A stretch of DNA of 64,000 bases, taken from Dactylonectria macrodidyma. Its lineage: Eukaryota; Ascomycota; Sordariomycetes; Hypocreales; Nectriaceae. The DNA lies in assembly GCA_020744425.1 (NCBI GenBank), contig JAGMUV010000010.1, positions 1,488,001-1,552,000 on the forward strand. The letters run 5' to 3'. This document shows, piece by piece, positions 33,830 to 45,499 of this stretch. The first letter of the stretch is position 1; every line of letters starts with the position of its first letter. A program made the position numbers and the translations under genes. The notes under the pieces were generated by a model. It was not told where the DNA came from and did not search any database. It saw only the letters and a list, made by a program, of their open reading frames with translations.

Positions 33830-34969
33830 TTATTTCCTCTTACCAATGCAGCTCTCCAATGTCCATGGTCTTTGTCCATTCTTCAACGCCTCAAGCTCAT
33901 CCTCAAAGTCTCGCTTCCAAGCGTCATTCAATCTGGTTGGATTCCAGCCCAGCAACCTCTTTGCTTCTTTCCCCTTCATCAACTTGGTGCCTGCCCAGCC
34001 GCGCTCAGCCATGTCCGTAAGTCCGGCGGTAATTTCGTCAGCGAGTTCCTGCAGAGTTACCTGACGAATCTCCTTTGAAGAAGGCGTGTCTTCACGAGGT
34101 AATATTCCCTCTGCGAATGCGACATCCAAACAGTTCTGCATGATCTCTAACTGGAGAGCTCGTCCGACAGCCGGAAAGATGATGCCGTTCTTTCCGCTCG
34201 GAATATAGCCTACAGCGCGGTCCTCTCTTTCTAGGATAGTGCGAGTCAAGAGAACAAAGACATCGGCAAGATCCTCAACATGCACCCAGTCCCAATTTGA
34301 GGTCTCATTCAGTTTGAAGCCGTGCCCGTGTTGGATAACGTAGCGCATTATGATTGGAATAATGATGCCTTGTCGATTGAACAGTCCCTTTCCAGTTCCA
34401 AAAATTATTGGCGTATTCAGACTGACTGCCTGCACGCCAGTTTCTTGGGCTTTTGACAAAACACGGACCTCAGTGGTCCTCTGAGGATAGGGCTCACATG
34501 CGTCTTCAGCCTTTAAGAACTCATAGACTGCGTTGCCGTCTGTGTCGTCCCATTCCCTATCCGGATACCCTTGTTGGGTGAGAGGACGATCAGACAGATT
34601 GCTGCAACCAGATATATGCAGCATCCAAGGTGGCGAGGCACCTGGCTTGACTCGACGAGCAAGGCCCTTGACGAAAGCTTCAGCTCCTTCGGGGATGAAA
34701 CCTGAACCGGTGCTGATAACGATCTCATAATTGGAAGCAATATCACTGATAAAGTCTACATCGTGAAGACCTGCCCACTGAATAGGATTGACGCGATGAC
34801 CATAAGCTAAGCGAAGCTTATTGGCAACGTCCTCGCTTCGGACAAGCAGGTCAATTGTGAGGTGCTTCAGAACCTCATCCTGCGCTTTGGCAAAATGATC
34901 GAGAACGGTGCCGCCAACATAGCCGGTTGCACCAACGAGAAGAATGGTCTGGACGCGGGGAACCGCCAT
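33830..34969 (-). CDS. NAD(P)-binding epimerase/dehydratase-like protein (atypical extended SDR)
   Basis: Single-exon frame. The ATG at 34969 gives 379 residues with the Rossmann turn almost at the N-terminus (ILLVGATGYVGGTVLDHF). The frame stays open 26 codons further upstream, but that part is unlike the family. Next come YEIVISTGSG and WMLHISGCSNLSDRP at the active-site strand, SLNTPIIFGTGKGLFNRQG and WDWVHVEDLADVFVLLT at the substrate side. The usual Tyr-x-x-x-Lys is not evident at its place (CEPYPQRTTEVR), so it could act on nucleotide substrates with altered chemistry or be a binding protein of the NmrA/epimerase type. Cytosolic. It is divergently arranged with the dead methyltransferase, 324 bases apart. 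Confidence 0.8.
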   Translation of the reverse strand: MAVPRVQTILLVGATGYVGGTVLDHFAKAQDEVLKHLTIDLLVRSEDVANKLRLAYGHRVNPIQWAGLHDVDFISDIASNYEIVISTGSGFIPEGAEAFVKGLARRVKPGASPPWMLHISGCSNLSDRPLTQQGYPDREWDDTDGNAVYEFLKAEDACEPYPQRTTEVRVLSKAQETGVQAVSLNTPIIFGTGKGLFNRQGIIIPIIMRYVIQHGHGFKLNETSNWDWVHVEDLADVFVLLTRTILEREDRAVGYIPSGKNGIIFPAVGRALQLEIMQNCLDVAFAEGILPREDTPSSKEIRQVTLQELADEITAGLTDMAERGWAGTKLMKGKEAKRLLGWNPTRLNDAWKRDFEDELEALKNGQRPWTLESCIGKRK

Positions 34970-35293
34970 GATGAATGTAGAAATGAGGATGTGATTGTAA
35001 TGAGGGAATTCGGGAAACCGGAGCGGTGAAGAACGGCTGTACGGCAACGAATATCATCCGACCTGGTAACCCTACTTACCGCCCACATTGCGTGCAACCA
35101 TACGTTATCAGCCAATTTGCCAGCTGTTTGAAGCTAATTGGCCGGCGTATTGACGACTTTCTTTTCGATTGGACGGCTTTCGCAGGCCTTGCATGGTGTA
35201 TGGTATAACACGTGATGAACTGGGCGGACGATAAGTCTTGGCCAAATCCCCGACCCCCTCACAAACTCGCACCACCTAAATTACTTCAGTTTT
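34970..35293. other. Shared upstream region of the epimerase-like gene and the methyltransferase pseudogene
   Basis: 324 bases between two divergent starts. It contains CGTCAATACGCCGGCC-type GC patches near 35135-35150 and no other gene. Confidence 0.35.
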
Positions 35294-36841
35294 ATGTCTT
35301 TAAGTATGGCTGATGATACCAGCCCAGACCCAGGCACAAGCCAGGAGCCGACGGGTCCAGCTCAGTCTTCGCCATTAGAAGGTCTCCTGGAGATTGACGT
35401 GGGTCTTGAAAATAAGCATTCTTTCCTCTTTTCTAACGATTTAACTAGGATGATACGCTTGACAATGACTCTACATACAATCTCTCGTGAGTTGTTCCTA
35501 CGGCCAGCCCTCTTTTAAACTGACCGTCTCTTGTGAAGAGAAGGCTCTGCAAGCCAAACCTCCTCGATCAACTCGAGCATTCTAAACTAGAGGTGAGCAC
35601 TCAGATTATCACTACAATTTCTAGTTCAACTAAAACCTGACACGCACGATTTTCTCTACAAGATACGAGGTAACGTCTCCTTAACGCATTAAACATTTCA
35701 TTTACCGACAAACTGTCAAAAACGGGCGGCGGTACCACGCATTCTGCGAAGGTGCCTACTTCGTCGTAGGTGAAGGCCTATATACCACCTGATTGTCTGA
35801 CACTAACTCGAACTACCCCAAGCCTAATGACGAAGAAGAGCAAACGCGAATGGACCTGGTTCACCATATTTTCTCCCTCATTCTAGATGGCAGTCTTTAC
35901 CTGGCACCCATCGGCGATCACCCTAAACGTGTCCTAGACTTGGGAACTGGCACTGGTATCTGGGCGATAGACTTTGCTGAGTGAGTTCGTGTCCATGCCC
36001 CAGCTGCTATCTTTCCACAGTTCGCCACCAGCACCAGTTCTTACGAAAAGTTTTTTAAATTTTTTTTAGCGATTTTCCATCGGCCGAAGTACTTGGAATT
36101 GATCTGAGTCCTATTCAACCCGAGTGGTACAATGACCCTCCCTCTCTTGGTATAAAGAGACGCTGACCATGAACTGATTGCAGGACACCACCCAACTGTG
36201 CTTTTGACGTGGATGTTTTTGAAGCTGAATGGTTATACCATACACCCTTTGACTTCATTCGCGCACGGGAACTAGAAGGATGCATAAGCGATGACGACCG
36301 ACTTTTCCAACAGGCACTGCATCACTTAGTCCCTGGTGGTCATATTGAGATGCAAACTGTCGCTGCTCCTTTCTTATCTGACGATGGTCTAGCGGAGAGG
36401 GCCTTCAACGCACAGTTGTGGCTGAAGACTCTTTGCGAGGATCCGCTAAATTCGGCAAACCGGTTGATTGTGCCCCCTTGTGGAAGGCCAAATTGATAGC
36501 TGCAGGATTTGAAGGTGTGGAAGAGGAAATACGCAAGGTACGTCATTCCAAAATCACCTCTCACGTTTCCAGCCGGCAGGCGCAATACTCAACTGTGACA
36601 TCAGATGCCCCTCGGCGCGTGGCCCAAAGATCCGAAGTTAAACGAAATCGGAAAATTCCAAGCTATCCAAGAAGCTCAGGCAATTGAGTCATACACACCC
36701 CAAATATTTTCCAGCGTTCTTGGATGGACACAGGAGGAGATACAGGTCTTCATAGCAAAGGTCAAGAATGAGCTCAAAGATCCTTCTATCCACCTTTATC
36801 TTCCTGTTCACTTTCTTTGGGGAAGAAAACCCAGATTTTAG
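35294..36841 (+). pseudogene. LaeA-like SAM-dependent methyltransferase pseudogene
   Basis: The exon series matches a fungal LaeA-type class I methyltransferase: [67 protein letters not shown], then the SAM-binding [58 protein letters not shown] and a C-terminal LPVHFLWGRKPRF. Three lesions kill it. A TAG near 35588 replaces the Tyr of the ILNYR motif. The acceptor before NGRRYHAF (about 35716) has no AG (TGTCAAAA where TGTCAG is expected). One base is missing near 36440, between LKTLCE and GSAKFGKP. The remaining introns keep good borders, so the loss is recent. The parent would be a cytosolic or nuclear methyltransferase of unknown substrate. Confidence 0.85.
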
Positions 36842-36939
36842 GGCTATCGAGTCTTATCAGAATAGCGATGTAATTGCACGTTTGAGCAAAGTCAAAAGCA
36901 TTCTATCGATTGGTTTCATGTAGAAGTACTTAATTAGTT

Positions 36940-38210
36940 GTTACTAAAAAGCAAACAGGTCCTTGATGTAACTGAAAGCTCTGACTGCAGATGTGTGAAC
37001 ACAATTGGCTATGTCGGTTGGCGGCCACGTAATATTGTCCCGTGCGCCATCGCCTTGGCAAAGGAGCAACTTGCCTCGGACACTGCTGTTCTCTGCAACG
37101 GTTAGTGAGGGTTCAGAAAATTCCAGAGGCATGCTGAACAGGTTGGCTGGGCACCAACTAAACCCCACGGGCATGGTTGCGCCAGTATGGATAGGAGGCC
37201 TGGGGAAATCCATCTCAGCTTTGTCAGAATGGCCCTGTACGTGTCATGCTGCAATGGCTCTGGTTTGACGCCCACCAGCAGAGCGGGGATGACAGCCATG
37301 TCCTTGGGCCAAGACGTGCAGCGCGGGCTTAACATGATCAAGAGGCCATTCGAAGTCTTGATTTAATCCTGGAGACACCTGATGATCTGAGAAGTTTATT
37401 TGTGCGGACCGTCAAGCTCATACTTGCTCGCGAGGATTTCCTGGTCGAGGTCCTTGATAACAGGACCGCAGTGCCCTTTGAAGATGGCCTTGGCTTTACC
37501 TGAATTGGCCAGTTTAAGGCGGTCGATCTGCGGCTGAACCAGGGCGACATCAGAATCCCAAAGCACGCCGTTTCGGGATCGTATTCCTAGTTGCGGAGGA
37601 AGCGATCGTGAACCAAGGTAATGCGAGCGTCCGGATAATTGGTTTGAATCTTCCGCATAGCTTTGGACCGAGACGTTCTTTCCACTGGGGATGCAGCTTG
37701 TGTCCTACCAGTTGCCTTTGCAATTGAATTGTTGGGCAATTTCCCGGAAGTACTTATATAGACATCCTTCCAGGCACCAATGCCAATCCCATCAGACCAG
37801 ACATGGGAAATCGTCATATAACGGCGAGGATGTTGGAGCATCCCATCTCCAGCAAGATTCTACACATTTGACTGCCCGCTTACGGCAACATTCTCCAATA
37901 TCGTCCTTGAAAAGCGGCCGAAGATGTGCGTGCAGATGCCCCTCTTGAATCCGCTGCACTCATGTCGGTGTTGAACCGCCGCGAAATCGCGTTGTGAGTC
38001 CTCATAGAATTCGAATGTGCATAACTCATGGCTGTCGTTTTCTGGATGCTCACGCCTGAAATCGGGGTTTTGAGATTGGCTGCTCGAGTCTCGGGAGCAG
38101 CTTTGGCAGATTCTCTCCGGCAACGGCCCACACGCGGTTCGGGCAAAGGCTTAGCTCAGTTACTGCTTCATAGAAGGAGTTCAGAAGCTCTTGACTCGCC
38201 GATAGCATGA
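36940..38210 (-). pseudogene. HET-domain (heterokaryon incompatibility-like) protein pseudogene
   Basis: Across frames the minus strand reads HIFGRFSRTILENVAVS, RRYMTISHVWSDGIGIGAW, KAMRKIQTNYPDARITLVHD, a TAG where Trp is expected, ILMSPWFSRRSTAL, AKAIFKGHCGPVIKDLD, PRCTSWPKDMAVIPALLVG and ATMPVGFSWCPANLF. SHVWSDG and the MSPWFSRxWTALE-like block are hallmarks of HET proteins. Stops and at least four frame changes are seen. A minus frame at 38223-38507 could be its N-terminal part, but I am not sure. The convergent methyltransferase pseudogene ends about 100 bases away. Confidence 0.7.
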
Positions 38211-40195
38211 TTTAAGCTGCACTTAGGGGCGGGCCTTCGCATATAGAGAACCTGTATCGGCATGTATGTATGCGTAGGTGATATGTGGCGGCAGACAAGC
38301 AAGGCAGTCAGTATTGGAGAGACGTTGTCTGATTGCCGGTAAGGTAATCAGGCTTTCAACCACCAATATTTGGGCTGCCACACTGCAGATCCAACGCCCG
38401 CCACGTGTAACCAGCTGTGTGGCGTGGCTTGGCCCATCCCATAAGAGATGGAGTCGCTTGTTTGCCTGCTTGGCTACGACGATTTCAGCATGCCAGAAGA
38501 GATCCAAAGCAGAGATGGTATGTCTCCATTTTGTGGAATTGTTATATTAGATTAGACGTTTGAAAGCAGCTTCTGGGGTTTCTGCTGACGGAAAACCTGT
38601 ATGGGATGCATAGGGGTGCGGTGGAAATCGATATCCAGCTGAAGTGCGGTTTTTCGCACTCATAGCTACCATATACCTCATCATTGTTCATATTGCATTG
38701 AAACTTTTCAGCTACCTGATATGTGAAAACAAGCCTTTTGAATAACTAGCAGGACATACGTCTATGGCAATAGAAAACGTGGTTGAGTCATGGTTCTGCC
38801 GGTTATAACATCACATCGACGCTCGATCCCCACATCACAGAGTTGCCTCTAGTTAGAATTCATAGCTGTAGCTTACTAGCAACCGGTTCAATTTATTGAG
38901 TTTTATTTTATCTTTTCTTACATCATCAATTTGTCTCAATCAAAAGGTCTCGACTTCATTAAGATGATCCCTAGCGAGCATCCCGAACTTATCTGTCTAG
39001 TCAACAACGCTAGTGTTCAGCGCCCCAATAGATGTCTTGAAAAATGACGATATTCTGCCAAGGCAGAGGAGGAAATGATATTACTTCCGCTGGTACAGGA
39101 ACTGAGAGAATTGAGAAATGTTATACGTCGAGTGGAGATCGGTATGAACAGGCTGCCAAGACCTCTTGAAATTGGGAAATGAAAATAGACTTGTGCAATA
39201 CCGCAAAGCAGAATGAAGAAAATTCTAGTCTCGACGAGTTTTTCGTTTATACTACCATTTATTCCTAGATTAATATCGCAGTTAACGCCCAAGATGCTAA
39301 AGCTTATATGTTCACGAGATCACGAGATCACGAGATCTACAGCTCTACTACTTTGACCACTTGCACGACGTCATTGTTGCTCTCCACCGCGTCAACACAG
39401 CATTGCCAAATTGGCGCCATTATGGGCTGGAATAATTGCTAACGGAAGTGTTTGAGTACTTTTTCAATGATGAGCATCTAACTGAGATGAGCCTTAGGCT
39501 TGTGTGATAGATTTAGCTGAGTCAAGTTGTAAGGGCCTGGCAATATTGATCCTAGCTGTCACAAGGGTTGAGTTGGCGAAACCCGGGCCAGATTGCGAAT
39601 TATCGAGACCTAGAAGAGCTGCAAGATGGGCTTTGATGACTTGTCGCTTAATGGGTCCTTCCACTTCGCAATGAGTCTCGTAACGTGGGTAACCTCACAC
39701 CCGATGACCAACAAAACGTATCTCCGGGTAGGTTTGATAATGGCACATAAGTTGCTACTGTAATGCTCAGCGATCAAAATCTGTACACTTGCGAAAGAGA
39801 GGCCACCGTGGTCTATACAACCTAATTGATGTAATGCCCGCACGTATGTCACGGTGAACACAAGCAGCTGAGACTCACAAAACTCACAGAACTAGTTACC
39901 GTAATTGAATGTTTTCCATTGGGCATGGTGCTATTCATTATCGTCCACGGACAACTGGAGAACTCCGGTGAACACCCCGTGTGGCCGTTGAGTCCCCCCT
40001 GTGGCTCTGCTACATCCGATCACATTCAATCCCGCCTTGATCCTCCACTTTCCATCCCTTTTTGCGACCGTTAGTGCAGGGATCGGAAAACCATGACAAA
40101 GATATGAACTGCATTCAGGCGTTCGTGCCAATTCCTTGCTAACCCACAACACCTCGTCTAGGATTGGCAAGCGTATACGAGATCCCAGAGAGTAA
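38211..40195. other. About 2 kb without a supported gene
   Basis: Holds an unclear minus frame at 38223-38507, a small triplicated CACGAGAT run at about 39313-39336, and otherwise random short frames. The 3' flank of the P450 gene is at the right end. Confidence 0.4.
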
Positions 40196-42017
40196 CTAGA
40201 CCCTTGAGACATACCGAACGTTGAACCTTGGCTTCGCCCACAAAAACTGCGTCTTGCAATCTCTCGCCCAGTCCACTTCCCGCCCTGTTCCCAGGCTCTG
40301 CATAGCCTCCCAGTTGAACAGGAACACAAGCTTGGCTAGGATGATGCGCATCTCCATATACGCGAGGTTCTTGCCTAGGCAAGTGCGTGGCCCGATGAGG
40401 AATGGCTGCGATGCCTTGAGCGTGTCACTCGCATAACGATCGTTGAACAGATGATGATCGTGGGGGAGCCAGCGCTCGGGATGGAAGGCGTCTGGGTCGG
40501 TGAAGTAGCGGGCACTGTGTCCCAGGGTAAATTGATGTCCAGATACGATAGTCTAGGTCGGTTCGTTTTGGTTAGGTTGTTTTGCATGTATAAATTAGGA
40601 GCGATAGGGAATGTAACATACTCCTGCAGGAACGTAGTTGCCATCAACAACCGCACCTGGACTAACGCGAGGCACGTTGATAGGGAGCGGAATAAAGATC
40701 CGTAGACCTTCTTTGATGACAGCGCCAAGATATGGAAGGTCACGAGTGCTGACGTGGTCAATTTCCTCGGCGCTCTTGAAAGCCGATCTGACTTCCTGTT
40801 GGAGAAAACGGAGGCACTCTGGCCGTTCCAACACGAAATATGTGACACCTGCAAGTGTGGTCGCAGTAGTCTCAGAGCCTGCAATGAGAAGGGAGCTAGC
40901 GTTTGTTCTTAAGAACTCCTCGGAAGGTTGTTGGTCATTGTCGGTCAGTAAGTGGCCGAAGAAGTCGGCGCGATTGTTGCCCTTCTCAATACGCTTCCGC
41001 ATGAGCATCCGAGAGAACTCGATGTGCTCCTCTCTTTCGCGCTTGAGTTTTCCAATGGGAAGCATAAACGGGGCCAAAGGAAGTAGATAGGGCATGCGGC
41101 GAAAGATACTGAACAGCGAGCCGGTGTACAGAATGTTGACGAGTGTGGTGACTTGTGGGTTCGTTTTGGCTGCCAGTACGGGTTAGCTAACCGTAGGCTC
41201 TCAACTCACGCATGTTCTTTAAGCCATACCTGTCTCCACGGCGTGGAAAGATTCGCCGAATGCAAGATCTCCAATAATGTCAAAAGTTAGCCAGTTAAAC
41301 CACTGGTTTCATTAGTGTATGTCAACTACGTTGGGATAAGTGTTGGGGATTACCTCGTCAACATCAATGCCCTCCTTCCGGCTTCCGTATTTGGCAACCT
41401 GCTTCATGAACAAATTGACATGCTCCTGGATCATGTTCACCTGGTCCGAAAGCGCGGTTTCACTAAAAGAGTGAGCAAGCAATCTTCTAGTCTCGCTGTG
41501 GCGAACGGCGTCCCGTTCTGCGCCAAGCGGTGACATCTCGTCTGGGTTGTCGTAGAAGGCAGATTTGAGAAACGTCTTCCTCCCTTTCTTGTTGTTCGCA
41601 TGACCGTATAGGTCTTCAAATGCCTCAACAGTTGTGAAGAGAAGCTCATTGGGCGCGATACGTATGACATCTCCATACTTCTTAGAAAGATCAAGCAAAT
41701 CATGAGCCCATCTTCCGCCCATCCTAAAAATACGTTTGTCAATTGAATCAGATTAAATGGGGCGCGTTGTTTCTACCAATGCTTTGCGTGCCATAGCTCT
41801 GAAACAGCTGCAAGTTTGGGGCCGGGGTACTTGGCCAGCGGGTGGAAGTAGTAATTGTAAATCACATATGATACAATGTACCATGTGAGCTGTATTTTCG
41901 ATCAACTGACAACTCAGACAAGCATTGGAGATATTCACTCACGAGTCCGAGAGCGGATGCCAACACCGCCCCAATCTTCTGGCCGGTGGTGTTGATGGCA
42001 GGTATTTTGTCTAGCAT
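40196..42017 (-). CDS. Cytochrome P450 monooxygenase, microsomal
   Basis: Six exons (41943-42017, 41777-41889, 41354-41723, 41230-41302, 40622-41169, 40196-40552) with introns of 51-69 bases give 511 residues, full length. Residues about 13-40 form the membrane anchor, followed by the Pro-rich hinge [13 protein letters not shown]. The I-helix has [15 protein letters not shown]. The K-helix ExxR is in [12 protein letters not shown]. Next come FHPERW and the haem loop [16 protein letters not shown] with Cys about 451. It resembles fungal CYP families whose members hydroxylate terpenes and polyketides, as judged from [19 protein letters not shown] after the B-C region. It sits in the endoplasmic reticulum and needs a P450 reductase. 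All splice joins are in phase. An inverted-repeat element ends 215 bases upstream of the start, so its promoter is probably altered. Confidence 0.93.
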
Positions 42018-42231
42018 TTTCGTCGTCGATTGGAAGTGGAAATGGTTTCTTAAAAAAATGTGAGTTGAGATGACTGTCGATAGCTACATATTGCCTCATT
42101 TTGGTCATTGTCATTGACTTCAAATACTTTTTGCGTTCCATGATGGACGAGTTTATACATGACACAATGGTCAACGATATTATCGAGAATGCTATGACAA
42201 AGGAAGTCATGACAAAAGCCCCATGTAATTA

Positions 42232-42304
42232 CCCGTTGGCATTACGGGGCAAGCCGCCCACCAACTTCGTCCAGAGGTTGGGGCTAAAAACTTATATTGG
42301 GGAC
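42232..42304 (+). repeat. Left terminal inverted repeat of the MITE-like element
   Basis: Pairs in inverted orientation with 48228-48300; roughly 80% identical by eye, most differences being C/T or G/A. Confidence 0.65.
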
Positions 42305-42848
42305 ATTGAATATTATTTTTTACTTTTTATTTAATTACTATTAAAATATATTTAAAAATCTATTTAAATTAATAAATTTTAAGTAATTATTATAGATATA
42401 CTTAATAATATATAAATAATTATAAAAGCTATTATATTAATATTATTAATTTATGCTTTTATAATTTAATTACTTATTTTTAAAGGGAGTATTAAAAAAA
42501 TTAAGCTAATTTTAATATAGCTTAATTTTTAATTTTATTATAACTTAGCTATTAAAGATATTACTCTAGTAACTTTTATTTTATTATTAGAAAAGTCTAC
42601 TATTTTCATTAAAAACGTATGAATTAAAAATATAACTTTAAACTTCTTATTTAAGTTAACGCAGCACACACTCAGAGGGGGTCCAGAGGTCAAACAGCTT
42701 TAAAAACAATATGTAACAATAAGAAGAATAATATAATAAGCTCAAAACCTAAACCTAAGGCAATAGCAAATATAAAAGATTATGATTTTGAATTAGGCTA
42801 TTTTACTATATTAAGAAATAAAAAGTAAATAATAATAATTAAAGTTCC
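42305..42848. other. AT-rich interior of the MITE-like element
   Basis: Long A/T blocks with few G/C, no coding potential. A single GC island (cagagggggtccagaggtc, near 42673-42690) stands out. The composition fits heavy RIP on an inactive repeat. Confidence 0.5.
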
Positions 42849-43470
42849 TGTCAAATATTAGGATGTAAAAATTGTGTATTCCGTGCTTGCCGCCTATGCC
42901 TTGAGGTTTCAGGGCAAGCTTTATATTGTCAGATATGTCAGAGGCGAAAGTTGCCACCTATTGCCACCTATTGCCACGAGGCTTAGCAATCAGCTTCTAG
43001 CTGATTCTATACAGAAGAGAAAGAGTATATAAAGCTTGCCCTGAAACCTCAAGGCATAGGCGGCAAGCACGGAATACACAATTTTTACATCCTAATATTC
43101 AACAATTAAGAGTCTCAGAGGTGTGGATTACTAAATCCTAAAAGCCTGTAACTACCTGATTGAGCTATCCACCTATGCGCACGCTACCCAAGAGATCCGG
43201 TGTTCGAGAACCAGGTATGACTGAAGAGAATTTCCAGCATAACGCCTAACTATAGGCCTCACACTGAAGGGGCGTGTTAGATTGGGTCATGTGTACCCAG
43301 TTAGGGCAGGAACGTGCTACATAAGTAGCGCGCTGCGTTTTTGGCCTATTGGTCAAAATCCAACATATATACTCTTTCTCTTCTGTATAGAATCAGCTAG
43401 AAGCTGATTGCTAAGCCTCGTGGCAATAGGTGGCAATAGGTAGTAACTTTCGCCTCTAACATATCTGACA
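42849..43470 (-). repeat. 3' LTR of the Copia element, interrupted
   Basis: Outer piece 42849-42926 and inner piece 43366-43470 correspond to the two halves of the 178-bp LTR, cut at the TATAT of the LTR's own TATA box. The inner piece has about five substitutions against the 5' LTR, for example GTTACTACC for GTTGCCACC. Confidence 0.85.
42927..43365 (+). mobile_element. 439-bp nested LTR-type element with unlike ends
   Basis: Flanked by TATAT at 42922-42926 and 43366-43370. The left end (42927-43104) is a full 178-bp LTR of the same family as the host Copia element, in opposite orientation, ending CAACA. It is followed by ATTAAGAGTCTCAGAGG, matching the first bases inside the Copia 5' LTR. 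The right end (43275-43365) is a 91-bp TGTTAG...CCAACA unit preceded by a purine tract (CTGAAGGGGCG), and does not match the left LTR beyond the first and last bases. The middle 170 bases have no open frame. It behaved as one integrated unit because it has a single 5-bp duplication. Confidence 0.7.
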
Positions 43471-43480
43471 CACCCCCTCA

Positions 43481-43990
43481 GATTCAATGACTTCTCATTG
43501 AGTCTGAAGCCCTTCTTCGTCCTTCTGGAGCCTCTTCCTAACGTCTTCTAATCCAAGTTGATGTAAAAAGCGGTTCCATTTTCCGGCTGGAAGTGCTTTC
43601 GTCAGGCCATCTGCGACTATGTCTGTTGATTTAACGTATTTGACTTGAATTTTCCCTCTTTGAACCTCCTGTCTGAGCCAGTGATTATGGATATCAACAT
43701 GCCGCAACTTAGTCCTCAAAGTAGCTATCTCAGCCGTCATGAGGTTAATGGTCTAAGTGTTATTACAGTCAATCTGGATAGTTAAGTCATCCAGTTAAAC
43801 TATCAGCTCCTTAAGCAGTCAGCTCACAAAGAGAGATTCCTTAGCTACCTATGCTAGGGCTAGGAGCTCTGCTTCTATTATTAATATTATGACTGTGTCT
43901 TGTTTGTTAGCTCTCTATCCGATCAGTCCGTTGAACAGCTTAATAGTATATGCCTGCGAGCTCTTCCGATCAGTTATGTTATTAGCAAAA
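43481..43990 (-). pseudogene. Copia RNase H domain relic
   Basis: The minus strand reads SISSDASFANNITDRKSSQA, then a stop for Trp in the GLIGW motif, and ends TLRTKLRHVDIHNHWLRQEV, IQVKYVKSTDIVADGLTKAL and HQLGL. These are the RNase H and C-terminal blocks of Copia polyproteins. Only the last 81 codons (43495-43740) are open. Confidence 0.85.
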
Positions 43991-44099
43991 GAGGCATCGC
44001 TAGAAATGCTAAGACCGCCAGGCCCTCCGAAGGATAGGGCTAGGTTCTTTGTATGTGTGAGGTAGTGGATGACGCGGTCAGCCGCTTCTTAGTGTATTT

Positions 44100-44900
44100 A
44101 ACTTAGATTAGTGAGGAATCTGGCCAATCTGGAGATAGCAAAGGCTATATCAGGTCGGGTGTTAACTGCGATATAGAGGATTAATCCGATCTTGCGTTAG
44201 TATTATTGAATTTCTATTAGGGTTACTAGCCCTATTGCAGGCCGTAGCTCTAACTGAGTCATTAGTACTATAGCTATTCCTTTATTAGCTAGGTTTGCAA
44301 TTTTCTTAATATAGGCTGCTTGGGATAGCCAGATCTTCCTCGTAGGTCGGTCCCGCATGACTTCCATTCTAAGGAACCATTATACGGGGTTGCTGCCTGT
44401 TAGTTTATATCTTAATTGGAGTTGTCTGATCAGGTCCTTAGCTTTGTTTTCTTATGTTTTCCTATAGGCCAGAATGACATCATCAACATATACGAAGAAG
44501 AGGATTCCTTCTTTTCTGAAGCAGCAAGGCTCGTGTAGAACTGGTTTATAGCCCAGCTCTAAGAGGGTCCTAGAAAGCTCCTTCTGCCACAGTAAGGGGG
44601 AGACTCTCAGTCCGTATAGAGCTTTGTTAAGCTTTAGGATAGTTCCTGCCTTCTTATAGCCAGGAGGCATCTGCATGAAGATATCTTAATCAATTAGGGC
44701 ATATACGAATGCGTTAACCACATCGTATTAGACCATTTCTAGATCAAACTTTGCTACAATAGCTATCAAGGTCCGAAAGGACCTTCTGGCTAAGGTAGCT
44801 GCGTATGTGTCTTGCAGCTTCCCTTTTGCTTGTTGGTCTCCTCGAACCACTAGCCAGGCCTTGCATTTCTAAAAGTAACCGTGTTTGTCTGTTTTATAGA
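44100..44900 (-). pseudogene. Copia reverse transcriptase relic
   Basis: An open piece at 44452-44676 has MQMPPGYKKAGTILKLNKAL, YGLRVSPLLWQKELSRTL and the active-site box FFVYVDDVILAY. Flanking parts are broken by TAG/TAA codons. Confidence 0.85.
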
Positions 44901-45499
44901 CGTACACCCACATACAGCCTAGGACCTGTCGATCAGATGCTCGAGGGTCCTTGGCTCGGATCTCAGTCCATGACCTCATTTCCTTATGACTTTAAAGATG
45001 GATTTCTTTAGCCTTCTAGAAGAGGTTTCCCAATGGATATCCTATGAGATCTTAATGCTTCATTAGTGCCGGAGGTAGTGCATTTCTATGCACCTTTACT
45101 CCTTTACGGATCTTCCGTTCTGTTAAGGTTTGCAGAGGAGATTTAGTTCCAGCTAGAAAAGCTGCCTGCTACGTGATCGTTTTATTCCCTTGTTCTAACA
45201 CATTTTGAGGTAATTGTGCGAGTAGGGCAGATAGCGGTGTATCTAGAGGCGTGAGGAAGTCTTCATATTCTGCCCTTTTTGCCTGCGAGATTTCATCAAT
45301 CGCTACTATAAGACGATCTCCTGTGAGTTCATTTGAGTCTTCTTCTTTAGGAAAATCCACTTTAATGCAGTCTTCAGTCTCTGGCTGATCAATCGGTTCG
45401 TCTTGTTAAAGGGATGCAATTCGTGCGATTTCTTCTAGGTCTGCCTCTAAAAGGTCGTCCTTGAAGTTTTCCTAGTCTCCGTTGCAGCCCTTGTCTTCA

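Noticed and set aside
39313..39336. Small tandem repeat (CACGAGAT x3) as a possible CRISPR-like or satellite array
   Set aside because: Only three units of 8-9 bases without spacers; a simple repeat.
28006..42017. Secondary-metabolite gene cluster (regulator, esterase, epimerase-like, methyltransferase, P450)
   Set aside because: No polyketide, peptide or terpene synthase is present, the methyltransferase is dead, and the spacing is irregular.
43105..43225. tRNA-like sequence in the nested element (TTCGA motif and GAGCTATCCACC)
   Set aside because: Neither strand folds into a full cloverleaf: T-stem has mismatches, and acceptor, D-arm and T-arm are not in the right order.
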